Position numbers and translations under genes: made by a program | From: Symbiodinium natans | Lineage: Eukaryota; Sar; Dinophyceae; Suessiales; Symbiodiniaceae | Direction of reading: 5' to 3' | DNA: 48,721 bases | Assembly (NCBI GenBank): GCA_905221605.1 | Contig: CAJNDS010002483.1 | Coordinates: 160,001-208,721 of the forward strand | Shown: piece by piece, positions 10,471 to 18,685 of the stretch | Layout: each line of letters opens with the position of its first letter | How positions within the stretch are numbered: position 1 is the stretch's first letter | The notes under the pieces: model-generated | What the model was told of the DNA's origin: nothing | The model's input: the letters and a program-made list of their open reading frames with translations, nothing else | Databases searched by the model: none

Positions 10471-10516
10471 AAGGAATTTAATGAATTAAATTCTGTCTGT
10501 GCAACCCTACAGGACC

Positions 10517-10734
10517 TAAAATAGGGTCTATTTGGAACATGGCTCTTGTGAATAAGTATACGTTTTGGGGCCTGTTTTCCTCTTCTTCCATTTCTTGCTG
10601 TCCCCTCTGCTCCTTCTTGTCTCTTCCTTCTTCTCTTCCTTGCGGTCCCCGCCCCCCTTTTGCTTTTCCCTTGACCCCCTCGCTCTCCTCTTGTAATACG
10701 AATTCCCAGCTTCCAAAATAGACCCTATTTAAGC
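10517..10734. mobile_element. MITE-like element with terminal inverted repeats
   Basis: The left end AAATAGGGTCTATTTGGAA (about 10,518-10,536) and the right end TTCCAAAATAGACCCTATTT (10,711-10,730) are inverted repeats enclosing a 218-bp, CT-rich, non-coding interior. The second assembly copy (31,138-31,246) is 109 bp because about 108 bp between two TCCTCTT direct repeats is missing. The right end is also the inverted repeat of the whole island's left end. Confidence 0.6.
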
Positions 10735-10738
10735 TGCA

Positions 10739-10789
10739 CACCCCCCCCCCCCCCCCCGCCACCCGCCCCCGCCCCCACCCCCCCCCACC
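10739..10789. repeat. C-rich tract beside the right island end
   Basis: About 50 bp of C runs with sparse A and G, then the TTTAGGG mosaic resumes. It parallels the C tract at 2,682-2,812, in the same orientation. Confidence 0.85.
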
Positions 10790-10790
10790 G

Positions 10791-11249
10791 GTTTAGGGTT
10801 TAGGGTTTAGGGTTTAAGGTAATCCCCTTAAGTTCTGAGCCTTAAACCCTAAACCCTGCACTCAACATCTTTGGGATATCAGGCTCTGGGTCACCTAACA
10901 TAATGGAAGCCCTTCAAGAAACGTCTAGGGTTTATTAAGGGGTACCACGAGGGACCCCTAGAAGGGATGTAGTCCCTCTATACCTCACTAGCCCCGAAAT
11001 GAGCCCTAAACCCTAAACCCTAAACCCTGAACCCTAAACCCTGAAACCCTAAAGAGCCCCCAAGGCCCCTTATAAGGGTGCCTCCTTTAGTCCGTTGAGC
11101 TTAGGGCTCGGGTTTAGGGCTTAGGGTTCGACACTCTTTGCACCCCTCTTTGCTAAAGCCACCTCAGCATGAACCCCCCAAACTTGGGATGTTCCCCCTT
11201 TTTGCTACCTTAATGGGTTATAGTACCCCTTAATGGGGATTATAGTACC
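10791..11249. other. Gene-free telomere-like mosaic
   Basis: Short heptamer runs (10,791-10,818 TTTAGGG; about 11,004-11,055 CCCTAAA with CCCTGAA variants) interleaved with complex sequence. The stretch ACCCCTTAATGGGGATTATA begins a short direct repeat that leads into the hairpin at 11,250. No gene recognised. Confidence 0.5.
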
Positions 11250-11298
11250 CCTCAATGGGGATTATAGTACCCCCTACGTACTATAATCCCTATTGAGG
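11250..11298. repeat. Perfect-stem hairpin
   Basis: Left arm 11,250-11,270 (CCTCAATGGGGATTATAGTA plus C) and right arm 11,278-11,298 pair over 21 bp with a single G-T wobble and a 7-nt loop. The left arm is the last of about three direct repeats of AATGGGGATTATAGTACCCC. It is followed by a 17-nt G tract (11,311-11,327). Function unknown. Confidence 0.7.
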
Positions 11299-11477
11299 AC
11301 TGTTAGTATAGGGGGGGGGGGGGGGGGCATCCCCACCCCAAACCCTAAGTCCACAGAAAACACCACCTGCGCCACCTGCGTCCCGGAATCAAAACAGCGC
11401 AGGCTCAGGGCTTGGGGTTTAGGGTTTAGGGTTTAAGGTTTAAGGTTTAGGGCTTTTGGGATCTGTCGCCCTAAACC

Positions 11478-11550
11478 CAGCTCGCAGACTGAGCCTCCTC
11501 CTTTCGCCGCTGATGCAACAGCTCCTCGTGTTCTTCCGGTTTCGGGTCTC
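11478..11550 (-). pseudogene. Charged coding-like island, RRKEE pair member 1
   Basis: The minus strand reads DPKPEEHEELLHQRRKEEAQ then SASWV and a stop. The stop lies inside a GGGTTTAGGG heptamer, so it is supplied by the repeat. The island at 12,996-13,068 gives a similar peptide in the same orientation (PKHEERFYQRRRKEEEEE then TGSWV). Shared PK-EE, QRR, KEE and SWV suggest duplicated coding sequence. No family recognised. Confidence 0.45.
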
Positions 11551-11590
11551 CCTAAGCCCTAAATCCTGAGCCCCAAACCCCAAAAGCCAG

Positions 11591-11626
11591 GGTTTAGGGT
11601 TTAGGGTTTAGGGTTTAGGGTTTTGG
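11591..11626 (+). repeat. Short TTTAGGG array
   Basis: About five heptamers at the edge of the duplicated segment that starts near 11,630. Confidence 0.9.
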
Positions 11627-11629
11627 GGG

Positions 11630-12165
11630 ATTCCATCTCTTGTAGGATGGCGCGAGTTGCTTCAATTGCCCGTCCGCTTGATGATTTTGCTGCGGAGGGC
11701 TGTTCGTGAGGTTGCATGACGAATCTAGCACGGCACCAGCTGGCTGGACCCCGTGGAAGATCATATACCAAAACCCCAAACCAAAGCCCCAAAACCCGAA
11801 AGCCCTAAACCTCTGTCATCTGATAACCCTCTCAAAAACCCGGCAATGCCTAGGTACTGACCTTGTGCTAAGAAACTAAAACCCTAAGCTGTTTGGCCCT
11901 AAACCCTGAACCCTAAACTCAGCAAAGCGACCAGAGTCTGTGCGTCCGGGGCGATTTCAAGCTTTTAAGTGTTAGGATTTAGGTTTTGGACAAAGGGTTT
12001 CGGGTTCAGGGGTCCAGGGGTTTCGGGTTCGAGGATTCTAGGGTTATCGCTTATATAGGGTTTAGCCGGATTAGGGAAGGGGTTTAGCCTTTGAGGTTAG
12101 AGGGTTGAGTGAAACTGCAACGTGTACCAACGCACTTGCAGCACATCCGTTGAATAGCAAGACCC
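11630..12165. repeat. Segmental duplicate A, member 1
   Basis: Diverged copy of 15,217-15,765. Shared landmarks in order include ATTCCATCTCTTGTAGGA, GAATCTAGCACGGCACCAGC, TCTGATAACCCTC, CAAGCTTTTAAGTGTTAG, GGGTTTAGCCGGAT and AACTGCAACGTGTAC. Similarity resumes after the foldback insertion, at 12,717-12,805 versus 16,056-16,125. Confidence 0.8.
11632..11760 (-). pseudogene. Coding-like fragment, WCRARFVMQPHEQ pair member 1
   Basis: The minus strand encodes GPASWCRARFVMQPHEQ and, further on, AIEATRAILQEMESP. Between them the frame is changed relative to member 2 (15,222-15,345) by a loss of about 4 nt and a gain of about 4 nt that cancel. It looks like a decayed or diverged exon fragment of an unrecognised gene. 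Confidence 0.4.
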
Positions 12166-12171
12166 GAAACC

Positions 12172-12238
12172 CTAAACCCTGAACCCTAAACCCTAAACCC
12201 TAAAACTCTAAACCCTAAACCCTAAAACCCTAAACCCG
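12172..12238 (-). repeat. CCCTAAA run with length variants
   Basis: CCCTAAA heptamers mixed with CCCTGAA and eight-base CCCTAAAA variants. Confidence 0.85.
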
Positions 12239-12255
12239 AAAGACCTTGAACACGA

Positions 12256-12621
12256 CTTGGAGGTTCATGGGTACTTCGAACCCCAACTATTTGGAGGTTC
12301 ATGGGTACTTATAACCCCAGTTATGAGTCTACTTATAACCTACTTAGGTGACTTACTGTGGATGGAGGAAATCTTGCACCACTTTTGCAAGGCCGGCCTG
12401 TGGCAAGGGATTTTGTTCAGTCAGTCTCCAGAAGTAGGCGCAGCCTCTAGCAACAAGGTCACAGGCTGTTGCAGACAGTGGAGAAGGTATATAGCGGATT
12501 CCGTCATTCCGGCTCAAGAGGCTTCTGCTCCCAAGGTCACAGGCGGTGCAAGATTTCCTCCATCCACCGTAGGGGGCTTATAAGTACAGAGTGGGGTTAC
12601 AAGTACCTGTGAACCTCCAAG
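12256..12621. mobile_element. Foldback element with two nested inverted repeats
   Basis: The outer arms at 12,256-12,285 (CTTGGAGGTTCATGGGTACT) and 12,592-12,621 are imperfect reverse complements over about 30 nt. The left arm is repeated directly at about 12,289-12,318. Inside lies a second inverted repeat, 12,357-12,380 (TGTGGATGGAGGAAATCTTG then CACC) against 12,545-12,567, matching at 23 positions. The outer arms belong to the same family as the element at 302-438. A 108-codon plus-strand frame crosses both arms, shows no family features and is probably not a gene. Confidence 0.55.
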
Positions 12622-12836
12622 TATGATTGTAAGTCTACTTAGAACCTACTTAGAGGACCTAGGGGGGCAATATGTTTATTTTTTTGGGGGGGGGTTCTTT
12701 ATTAAGCAATTAGTAAGTTAGCTGGTCGACCTCTCACCCCGCTCTTGAGATACGTGGTTTCGTTAAAGCTCTGGAACTTCTCGGACGCCTTAGAGAACCC
12801 TAAACCCAACCCGGAGCTCTGAACTCTGAACCCTGG
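12622..12836. other. Gene-free stretch
   Basis: Begins with a TCTACTTAGAACCTACTTAG variant of the foldback interior, then T- and G-rich homopolymers near 12,675-12,690. 12,717-12,805 is the continuation of segmental duplicate A (paralogue at 16,056-16,125). Confidence 0.45.
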
Positions 12837-12992
12837 ACCCTAAACCCTAAACCCCTAAACCCTAAACCCCGAAACCCCAAACCCCTGAACCCCTAAACCC
12901 CGAAACCCTAACCCGAAACCCGAAACCCGAAACCCGAAACCCTAAACCCTAAACCCTAAACCCTAAACCCTAAACCCTAAACCCCTAAACCC
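12837..12992 (-). repeat. Heptamer array with homogenised AACCCGA block
   Basis: CCCTAAA, CCCCTAAA and CCCCGAA variants, with AACCCGA repeated about four or five times at 12,910-12,940, then pure CCCTAAA to about 12,980. Confidence 0.85.
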
Positions 12993-12995
12993 AGC

Positions 12996-13068
12996 TCCCA
13001 GTCTCCTCCTCCTCCTCCTTTCGTCGCCGCTGATAGAACCGCTCCTCATGCTTTGGGCTCCAGGTACC
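12996..13068 (-). pseudogene. Charged coding-like island, RRKEE pair member 2
   Basis: The minus strand reads SPKHEERFYQRRRKEEEEE, then TGSWV and a stop inside the flanking GGGTTTAG heptamer. Paralogue of 11,478-11,550. A stretch of GAG codons may reflect triplet expansion. Confidence 0.45.
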
Positions 13069-13204
13069 GGGTTTCGGCTGCTTAACCTGGGGCTCCATGT
13101 ACCTACTATGTCTGGGGGGGGGGGGGGGGGGGTAGTATGTACCACTCTATTTCGGGTTTCTAGCCCAAACCCTAAACCCTCTCTTACTATGTATATTTAA
13201 ACCC
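13069..13204. other. Gene-free stretch with a G tract
   Basis: Contains a G run of about 17 nt at about 13,116-13,132, shorter in the second copy (about 13 nt near 33,623-33,636), with small indels just downstream. Confidence 0.5.
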
Positions 13205-14357
13205 TAATGACCTTCGTGGGCATGTGGTTTTTTTTTCTGGGCCCTAAACCCTGACCCCCTTCGTGGGCAAATGGTTTTTTTCCTGGGCCGTGCCTCCAAA
13301 AACACCCCAAATGAGGGGGACCCCAGGATCGGCCCGGGTCCCAGTTCAAAATGCGATTTTTTAGTACTGAAATCGACGCTTCTGGGTGGGCTCTCGTTTT
13401 CTGGATTTTTGATCAAAACCGAGCCTTTGGGCCCTAAACCCTCCCCCTTCGTGGGCAAATGGTTTTTTTTCCACCCGGGGGGGCCCTAAACCCTGACCCC
13501 CTTCGTGGGCAAATGGTTTTTTTCCACCCGGGGGGGGCCTAAACCCTGACCCCCTTCGTGGGCAAATGGTTTTTTTCCACCCGGGGGGGCACGAAACCCT
13601 GACCCCCTTCGTGGGCAAATGGTTTTCTTCCACGCGGAGGGGCCCTAAACCCTGACCCCCTTCGTGGGCAAATGGGTTTTTTTCCACAAACCCTGACCCC
13701 CTTCGTGGGCAAATGGTTTTTTCCACCCGGGGGGGCCCCAAAACCCTGACCCCCTTCGTGGGCAAATGGTTTTTTTCCACCCGGAGGGGCCCTAAACCCT
13801 GACCCCCTTCGTGGGCAAATGGTTTTTTTCCACCCCGGGGGGCCCTAAACCCTGACCCCCTTCGTGGGCAAATGGTTTTTTTCCACCCGGGGGGGCCTAA
13901 ACCCTGACCCCCTTCGTGGGCAGATGGTTTTTTTCCACCCGGGGGGGCCCCTAAACCCTGACCACCTTCGTGGGCAATGGTTTTTTCCACCGGGCGAGGC
14001 ACTAAACCTGACCCTTCGTGGGCAAATGGTTTTTTTTTTTCCACCCGGGGGGGGGGGGGGGGCCCTAAACCCTGACCCCCTTCGTGGGCAAATGGTTTTT
14101 TTCAACCTAAACCCTGACCCCCTTCGTGGGCAAATGGTTTTTTTCCACCCGGGGGGGCCTTAAACCCTGACCCCCTTCGTGGGCAAATGGTTTTTTTCCA
14201 CCCGGGGGGGGCCCTAAACCCTGACCCCCTTCGTGGGCAAATGGTTTTTTTCCACCCGGGGGGGCCCTAAACCCTGACCCCCTTCGTCGTTAGGTTTTGG
14301 GTGAGGCCCTAAACCCTGACCCCCTTCGTCGGCAAATGGTTTTTTCCACCCGGGGTA
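13205..14357 (+). repeat. 53-bp satellite carrying a telomere-like heptamer, about 20 copies
   Basis: Each unit has CCCTAAACCCTGACCCCCTT, then CGTGGGCAAATGGTTTTTTT, then CCACCCGGGGGG. Monomers differ mainly in T and G run length. About 150 bp of unrelated sequence (13,285-13,430) separates the first two units from the rest. The long minus-strand frames (ICPRRGSGF, FAHEGGQGLG repeats) are satellite translations. Confidence 0.95.
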
Positions 14358-14551
14358 GACAAGGGTTTAGGGCTCTTAGGGTTTGGGGCATAGGGATTAG
14401 GGCTGTAGGACTTGGGACATAGGGTTTAGCATTCTTGGGGTTTGGGGCATAGGGTTTAGGATTTGGGGCATACGATTTAGGGTCTATTGTGAGTTTTGGA
14501 CCAACTAGACTTTGAGCATTAAGCCTACCGGGAAAGTATTGGTTGAACTTT
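14358..14551. other. Gene-free stretch with GGGGCATAGGG words
   Basis: Short imperfect repeats of TTTGGGGCATAGGGTTTAGG at 14,380-14,480, then unique AT-richer sequence. No gene recognised. Confidence 0.45.
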
Positions 14552-14655
14552 ATATTCTCTCAATGTTATGGGTTTCTTGGGTGGGTGGGATTTTTTTCCG
14601 ACGCTTGACAAGCTGCTTGACTAGTGAATGCTTGGACTTGAGATGCTGAACCCTA
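14552..14655. repeat. Dispersed segment, paralogue of 45,640-45,735
   Basis: Shares GACTAGTGAATGCTTGGACT and TGAGATGCTGAACCCTAAAC with 45,640-45,735, plus a diverged TCTTGGGTGGGTGGG region. Both members lead straight into a CCCTAAA array. Confidence 0.75.
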
Positions 14656-14716
14656 AACCCTAAACCCTAAACCCTAAACCCTGAACCCTGAACCCTAAGC
14701 CCTAAACCCTAACCCA
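14649..14716 (-). repeat. CCCTAAA array with variants
   Basis: Heptamers including CCCTGAA and CCCTAAG variants. Confidence 0.9.
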
Positions 14717-14824
14717 CTAATTTGTAGGGTTTGGGAGTCACAGGAGACCCTGAACCGGTTGCAGGAGGTCCGTAGGGGCTTGGGAGCTCTCAAGGTTTGG
14801 CAGTTGAGGGGTTCGGAGTTCGGG

Positions 14825-14960
14825 GGTTTAGGGTTTAGGGTGCGGGTTTAGGGTTTAGGGTTTAGGGTTTAGGGTTTAGGGTTTAGGGTTTAGGGTTTAG
14901 GGTTTAGGGTTTAGGGTTTAGGGTTTAGGGTTTAGGGTTTAGGGTTTAGGGCTTAGGGAT
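14825..14960 (+). repeat. TTTAGGG array, about 17 copies
   Basis: Nearly pure from about 14,841 to 14,950, with degenerate ends (TGCGGG, CTTAGGGA). Opposite in orientation to the array 110 bp upstream. Confidence 0.95.
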
Positions 14961-15216
14961 TAGGGTTTAGGTTTTAGGGTTCGAGGGGGTTTATAGTCTT
15001 CAGGCTTGAAGGTTCGGGTGTTGAGGTGCTTCAAGTTTAGGGGCTGAATTCGGGTCATTAAGGTTTAAGAGCTTGGGCGGTTGCTGGTTCAGGCCTTCAT
15101 GGGCTTCAGGTTTGGGAATTCAAGGGTTCAGGGTTGTCTTGGGCGTGCACTTGCTGCATGCTTTAGGGGCTAGTGCTTAGGGTTTAGGGATCTAGGGTTA
15201 CAGCCAGGGCCGTCGG
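14961..15216. other. Gene-free stretch of G/T-rich degenerate heptamer sequence
   Basis: Words such as TTCGGG, TTGAGG and TTCAGG suggest decayed heptamers. No gene recognised. Confidence 0.35.
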
Positions 15217-15765
15217 GCGGGGATTCCATCTCTTGTAGGAGGGCGCGAGATGCTTCAATTGCCTGCTTGATGATCTTGCTGCAGAGGGCTCTCTGTTCAT
15301 GAGGTTGCATGACGAATCTAGCACGGCACCAGCTGGCTGGACCCCATGCCAAAACCCCAAACCAAAGACCTAAAGTAGCCAACGTGTCTCAACTCCCCCA
15401 AACCCCGAAAACCCTAAACCTCTATCATCTGATAACCCTCGCAAAAACCCGGTAATACCGTAATACCGAGGTAGTGACCTGGTGCTAAGGAACTAGAACC
15501 CCTTTTGGCCCTAAACCCTAACCCTAAATTCAGCTAAGCGACCAGCGTCTCTGCATCCTGGGCGATTGCAAGCTTTTAAGTGTTAGAATATAGAATTGGG
15601 ATGTAGGGTTTCAGGTGTACAAATCCAGGGGTTTCGTTTTAGAGGGTTTCTAGGGTTGTGGGTTATATAGGGTTTAGCCGGATATGGGGGTTCAGCCGTT
15701 GGGGTTCGAGGGTTGAGTGGAACTGCAACGTGTACACACACTTGCAGCACATCCCCTGAATGCCA
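15217..15765. repeat. Segmental duplicate A, member 2
   Basis: Paralogue of 11,630-12,165 with substitutions and short indels. It lacks the foldback element found downstream of member 1, and similarity picks up again at 16,056-16,125. Confidence 0.8.
15222..15345 (-). pseudogene. Coding-like fragment, WCRARFVMQPHEQ pair member 2
   Basis: The minus strand reads GPASWCRARFVMQPHEQRAL then CSKIIKQAIEASRALLQEME. It is continuous and probably closer to the ancestral frame than member 1. The second half looks helical. No known family is recognised and no full gene surrounds it. Confidence 0.4.
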
Positions 15766-16236
15766 ATTCCAGGTCGACTGCTTTGGCGAACTCAGAACAG
15801 AGGATGTAGGGTTTAGGGTTTCGGGTTCACCCTAACCCCGAAGCCCCACACAAACGCAGGGTCTTGAGGGGTTGTGCAGACTACAAGTCAACACGAGCTG
15901 GCACCACATGTCAATGTTTATGAAGGGTCCCTACACGGTTTAGGGTCAAACTTTGGGCTTTCCTAAACCCCAAACCCCAAACCCTCAACCCTCAACCCTA
16001 AACCCTAAACCCTAAGCGTATGCATACGGAACAGGGGCAGCTGAGCAGAGGATTTAGCTGGCAGGCCTCTCCCCCTTCCGAACGGTTTTGCTGCAAAGCT
16101 CTGGAGCTGCTCGGAAGCCCTAAACCCTAAACCCTGAACCCTAAACCCTAAACCCTAAACCCTAAACCGCTGCTCGGAAGCCCTAAACAGGCCTGAACCC
16201 TAGACGGGAGCGTTAGACCAGCAAAACCTTCGCATA
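15766..16236. other. Gene-free telomere-like mosaic
   Basis: Short heptamer runs (about 15,961-16,015 and 16,120-16,166, CCCTAAA orientation), complex spacers and the distal part of segmental duplicate A (16,056-16,125). Confidence 0.45.
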
Positions 16237-16350
16237 GTTTAGGGTTTAGGGTTTAGGGTTTAGGGTTCAGGGTTCAGGGTTTAGGGTTTAGGGTTTAGGG
16301 TTTAGGGTTTAGGGTTTAGGGTTTAGGGTTTAGGGTTTAGGGTTTAGGCT
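16237..16350 (+). repeat. TTTAGGG array, about 15 copies
   Basis: Pure except for two TTCAGGG variants near 16,264-16,277. Confidence 0.95.
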
Positions 16351-16638
16351 CTAGGGTTGGTTTAGGGTTTGACCCAAAATGAGAAGCAACTTCATGCCTG
16401 AAATATGGAGCTGTAGCACAGTGTTATTGAAAATCTACTTGCGATTCAAGGACTTCCTCTTGGTTTCAGGGTTTCGGGTCTATCTTCGGGTATAGTTACG
16501 TGGTCCCTTAGTATGGGACCCCTTGTAGACCCTTACATACCTGACACAAGCCTAGGGCCCATATCATACTTCAGAACCCTTTAAAGAAGGTAAGGGACCA
16601 TACGAAGGGCCCGGTAAAGTACCCTTAGAGTTTAGGGC
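16351..16638. other. Gene-free stretch with GGACC/GGGACC words
   Basis: 16,490-16,620 carries short inverted words (GGTCCCTTAGTATGGGACC; GGGACCATACGAAGGGCCC) related to sequence near 21,301-21,580. No gene recognised. Confidence 0.35.
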
Positions 16639-16834
16639 TTGGGACACCCCAAATTCTCCATGTCTCCGAGTCGTCTGGAGCAGGCGCTTTCTCAAGCTCC
16701 TAACACTGCGGACGGGTTCCGGGTGGTTAGGCATACCCGCGTAATGCCATCCTATGGGAAAAGTTTACTTGTTGACGTTTCCGGGAAGCTCGGAACCCCT
16801 AACCCTGAGGGGTTTACTCTAGGCGTTAGAGCTT
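16639..16834 (+). other. Weak open frame, complex sequence
   Basis: A plus-strand frame with MSPSRLEQALSQAPNTADGF followed by RVVRHTRVMPSYGKSLLVDV, non-repetitive until it runs into the G tract at 16,835. It could be an exon fragment. No family recognised and no promoter or splice evidence. Confidence 0.2.
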
Positions 16835-16854
16835 GGGGGGGGGGGGGGGGGGGG
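16835..16854. repeat. 20-nt G tract
   Basis: The same site in the second copy (37,334-37,368) has 35 G, the largest homopolymer difference between the copies. Confidence 0.95.
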
Positions 16855-17384
16855 TGGAAGGATTTCAGAGTGTAAAGGTTTCGGTTTCGGGTTGGAGGGT
16901 CCCTTACGGCAACGATCACGCCGTAAAGGCCGGTCATACCCAACCTAACACCTCCACTCTCGACCCTAACCCCTCAACCCTAAATCCTAAACCCTAAACC
17001 CCCCCCCATGTGGCCTTTGCAGCAGTCTTCACCCGCTTCGAGGCCGGTAGAGCAGCAGACTCCGCAGAGGCTCAGGGCTTTGTAAGGGGTTAGGGTATAG
17101 GGTTTCGCGCACTTAGTTGCTGAGTCCATAAGCCCCCAAATAGTGTACACTTTCAGTTCTATAGCGGATGATTCTGATAGTATCCCAAAAAGTGTAAAGT
17201 GTGCTCACGCAGCTATTGAGTGTACTATCGAGGTACTAGGGTTCATACAGGCTGGCAAGGCCATGGAGCGGCATACTCCGCAAGGTTAGAAACGGTTTCA
17301 CATTTGTGCAACGAGTTGAAGCCTCCAAAGTCATTGGCCCAACCTAACAACACCAGTAGAAACAACATCCATGATGGTGATAAT
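16855..17384. other. Gene-free stretch with one coding-like island
   Basis: About 17,010-17,075 on plus reads HVAFAAVFTRFEAGRAADSA, similar in composition to the SAEA-type islands. The rest is complex non-repetitive sequence. No complete gene. Confidence 0.25.
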
Positions 17385-17402
17385 CCCCCCCCCCCCCCCC
17401 CC
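17385..17402. repeat. 18-nt C tract
   Basis: In the second copy (37,899-37,915) it is 17 C, with a C-to-A difference next to it. Confidence 0.9.
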
Positions 17403-17639
17403 ATTGTGCATGTTACTAACGTCAAATAGGAAGAGGTACGTCCCAGAGAGCCCCAAACCCCTTATTCAAGGCATTTACCTTAAACTATGAAGGGATCCCT
17501 AGTATGATTTACTAGACCCAGGCATAACCAAGGAATCACCAGGGTGCCCTTTTTGTTTTAAACAAGGGAATAAGGGCCTGCCCTTCGTTTAAAATGCTCT
17601 AAACTCCTCCCTTTTAAACTCCAGCATGAGCCCGTGGAG
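17403..17639. other. Gene-free unique stretch
   Basis: Non-repetitive sequence; no feature recognised. Confidence 0.3.
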
Positions 17640-17718
17640 CGTTTGGTTTAGGGTGCAGGGTTTAGGGTTTAGGGTTTAGGGTTTAGGGTTTAGGGTTTAG
17701 GGTTTAGGGTTTAGGGTT
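17640..17718 (+). repeat. TTTAGGG array, about 10 copies
   Basis: Pure heptamers from about 17,659, joined directly to the AGC-rich array. Confidence 0.95.
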
Positions 17719-17888
17719 TAGTAGCAATAGCAATAGCAATGACCATAGCAATAGCAATAGCGCTGGCAAATGCAGCATTCATAGCACTAGCGCTAGCACT
17801 AGCAGTAGCAGTGGCAAGGGCAAAAGCAATAGCAATAGCAGTAGCAGCAGTAGCAGTAGCAATAGCAATAGCAATAACCATCATCGAA
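17719..17888 (+). repeat. AGCAAT/AGCAGT/AGC imperfect microsatellite
   Basis: A hexamer-triplet array of AGCAAT, AGCACT, AGCAGT and AGCAGC words about 170 bp long. Minus-strand frames give Ala-Ile-Ala or Cys-Tyr-Cys repeats and are not called as genes. CAG-type triplet arrays together with AAACCCT heptamers are a known feature of Eimeria genomes, a weak taxonomic hint. Confidence 0.85.
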
Positions 17889-18147
17889 GCAATACTCGTC
17901 ATAACTTAGTATAGCAATAACACTCCTGAAGGCAATCAGAAAATTGTAATAGTAACACGTGGGAAAAACACAAGCTCGAAGAAATTTTGTAAAGATGCGG
18001 TAATTAGGGAGTAATACTAGAACTTCGCCCAACTGGCGTGGAAATGCGTCTTCCATTCGGGTTTACAAGTGGACCAACCCAATGCAGAAAGCTGGGTTTT
18101 CTGAATATTTGGGCCCGCCAGAGCTCAGATCCTTGGACCCTGACACC
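17889..18147. other. Gene-free unique stretch
   Basis: A minus-strand frame reads MEDAFPRQLGEVLVLLPNYR and onward into the microsatellite. It is not supported further. Confidence 0.25.
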
Positions 18148-18351
18148 GTAAACCCTAAACCCTAAACCGTAAACCCTAAACCCTAAACCCTGAACCCTAA
18201 ACCCTAAACCCTGAACCCTGAACCCTAAACCCTAACCCTGAACCCTAAACCCTAAACCCTAAACCCTAAACCCTAAACCCTAAACCCTAAACCCTAAACC
18301 CTAAACCCTAAACCCTAAACCCTAAACCCTAAACCCGCACCCTAAACCCTA
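18148..18351 (-). repeat. CCCTAAA array, about 28 copies
   Basis: Degenerate at the left (CCGTAAA, CCCTGAA), pure from about 18,239 to 18,334. Confidence 0.95.
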
Positions 18352-18685
18352 AACCCCCGAGGATGGTTTCCTACCCGGAAACCTGGGTTCGTGAGGGGTT
18401 TAGGGTTTAGGGCTTAGGGTTTAGGGATTAGGGTTTAGGGTCTCTTGACGAGTTGAAGGGATGGCGAACGGCTTTGTCTAAGGCACGGGCTCTTCAGGAG
18501 TTAAAGGGGTGACAACTTCTTTACAAGGTTGATGGCGTGGAGTGGATGGTCTAAGAATCCTAAACCCCAAACCCTAAACCCTAAATCCTAAATCCTAAAT
18601 CCTATGATGCCTGAACCCCGAAAATCTGGGACTTGGGTTCAGGATGTCAGGATTTAGGGTTTAGGGTTTAGGATTTAGGGTTTAG
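18352..18685. other. Gene-free mosaic
   Basis: Short heptamer runs in both orientations (18,399-18,441 TTTAGGG; about 18,557-18,602 CCCTAAA with CCTAAAT variants; 18,652-18,688 TTTAGGG). Confidence 0.6.

Larger units (their letters stand above)
2820..10734. mobile_element. Composite satellite island with terminal inverted repeats
   Basis: A 7.9-kb block, essentially free of TTTAGGG arrays, set inside a heptamer-rich landscape. Its outer edges are the inverted repeats at 2,820-2,849 and 10,704-10,734, each next to a C-rich tract. In order it contains purine-rich modules, a 55-bp satellite, a 31-bp satellite, AT-rich foldback arrays, a nested-palindrome block and a second foldback array. No transposase or other gene is present. 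It could be a non-autonomous element that accumulated satellites. Alternatively, two MITE-like elements may bracket the region by chance, since a small element with the same ends sits at 10,517-10,734. Confidence 0.45.

Noticed and set aside
13361-14044. 227-codon minus-strand frame
   Set aside because: It is a translation of the 53-bp satellite (period not divisible by 3 but rescued by homopolymer length changes), with no homologous protein features.
17711-18056. Ala-Ile and Cys-Tyr repeat proteins
   Set aside because: Overlapping frames of the same AGC-type microsatellite; neither shows non-repetitive coding sequence of useful length.
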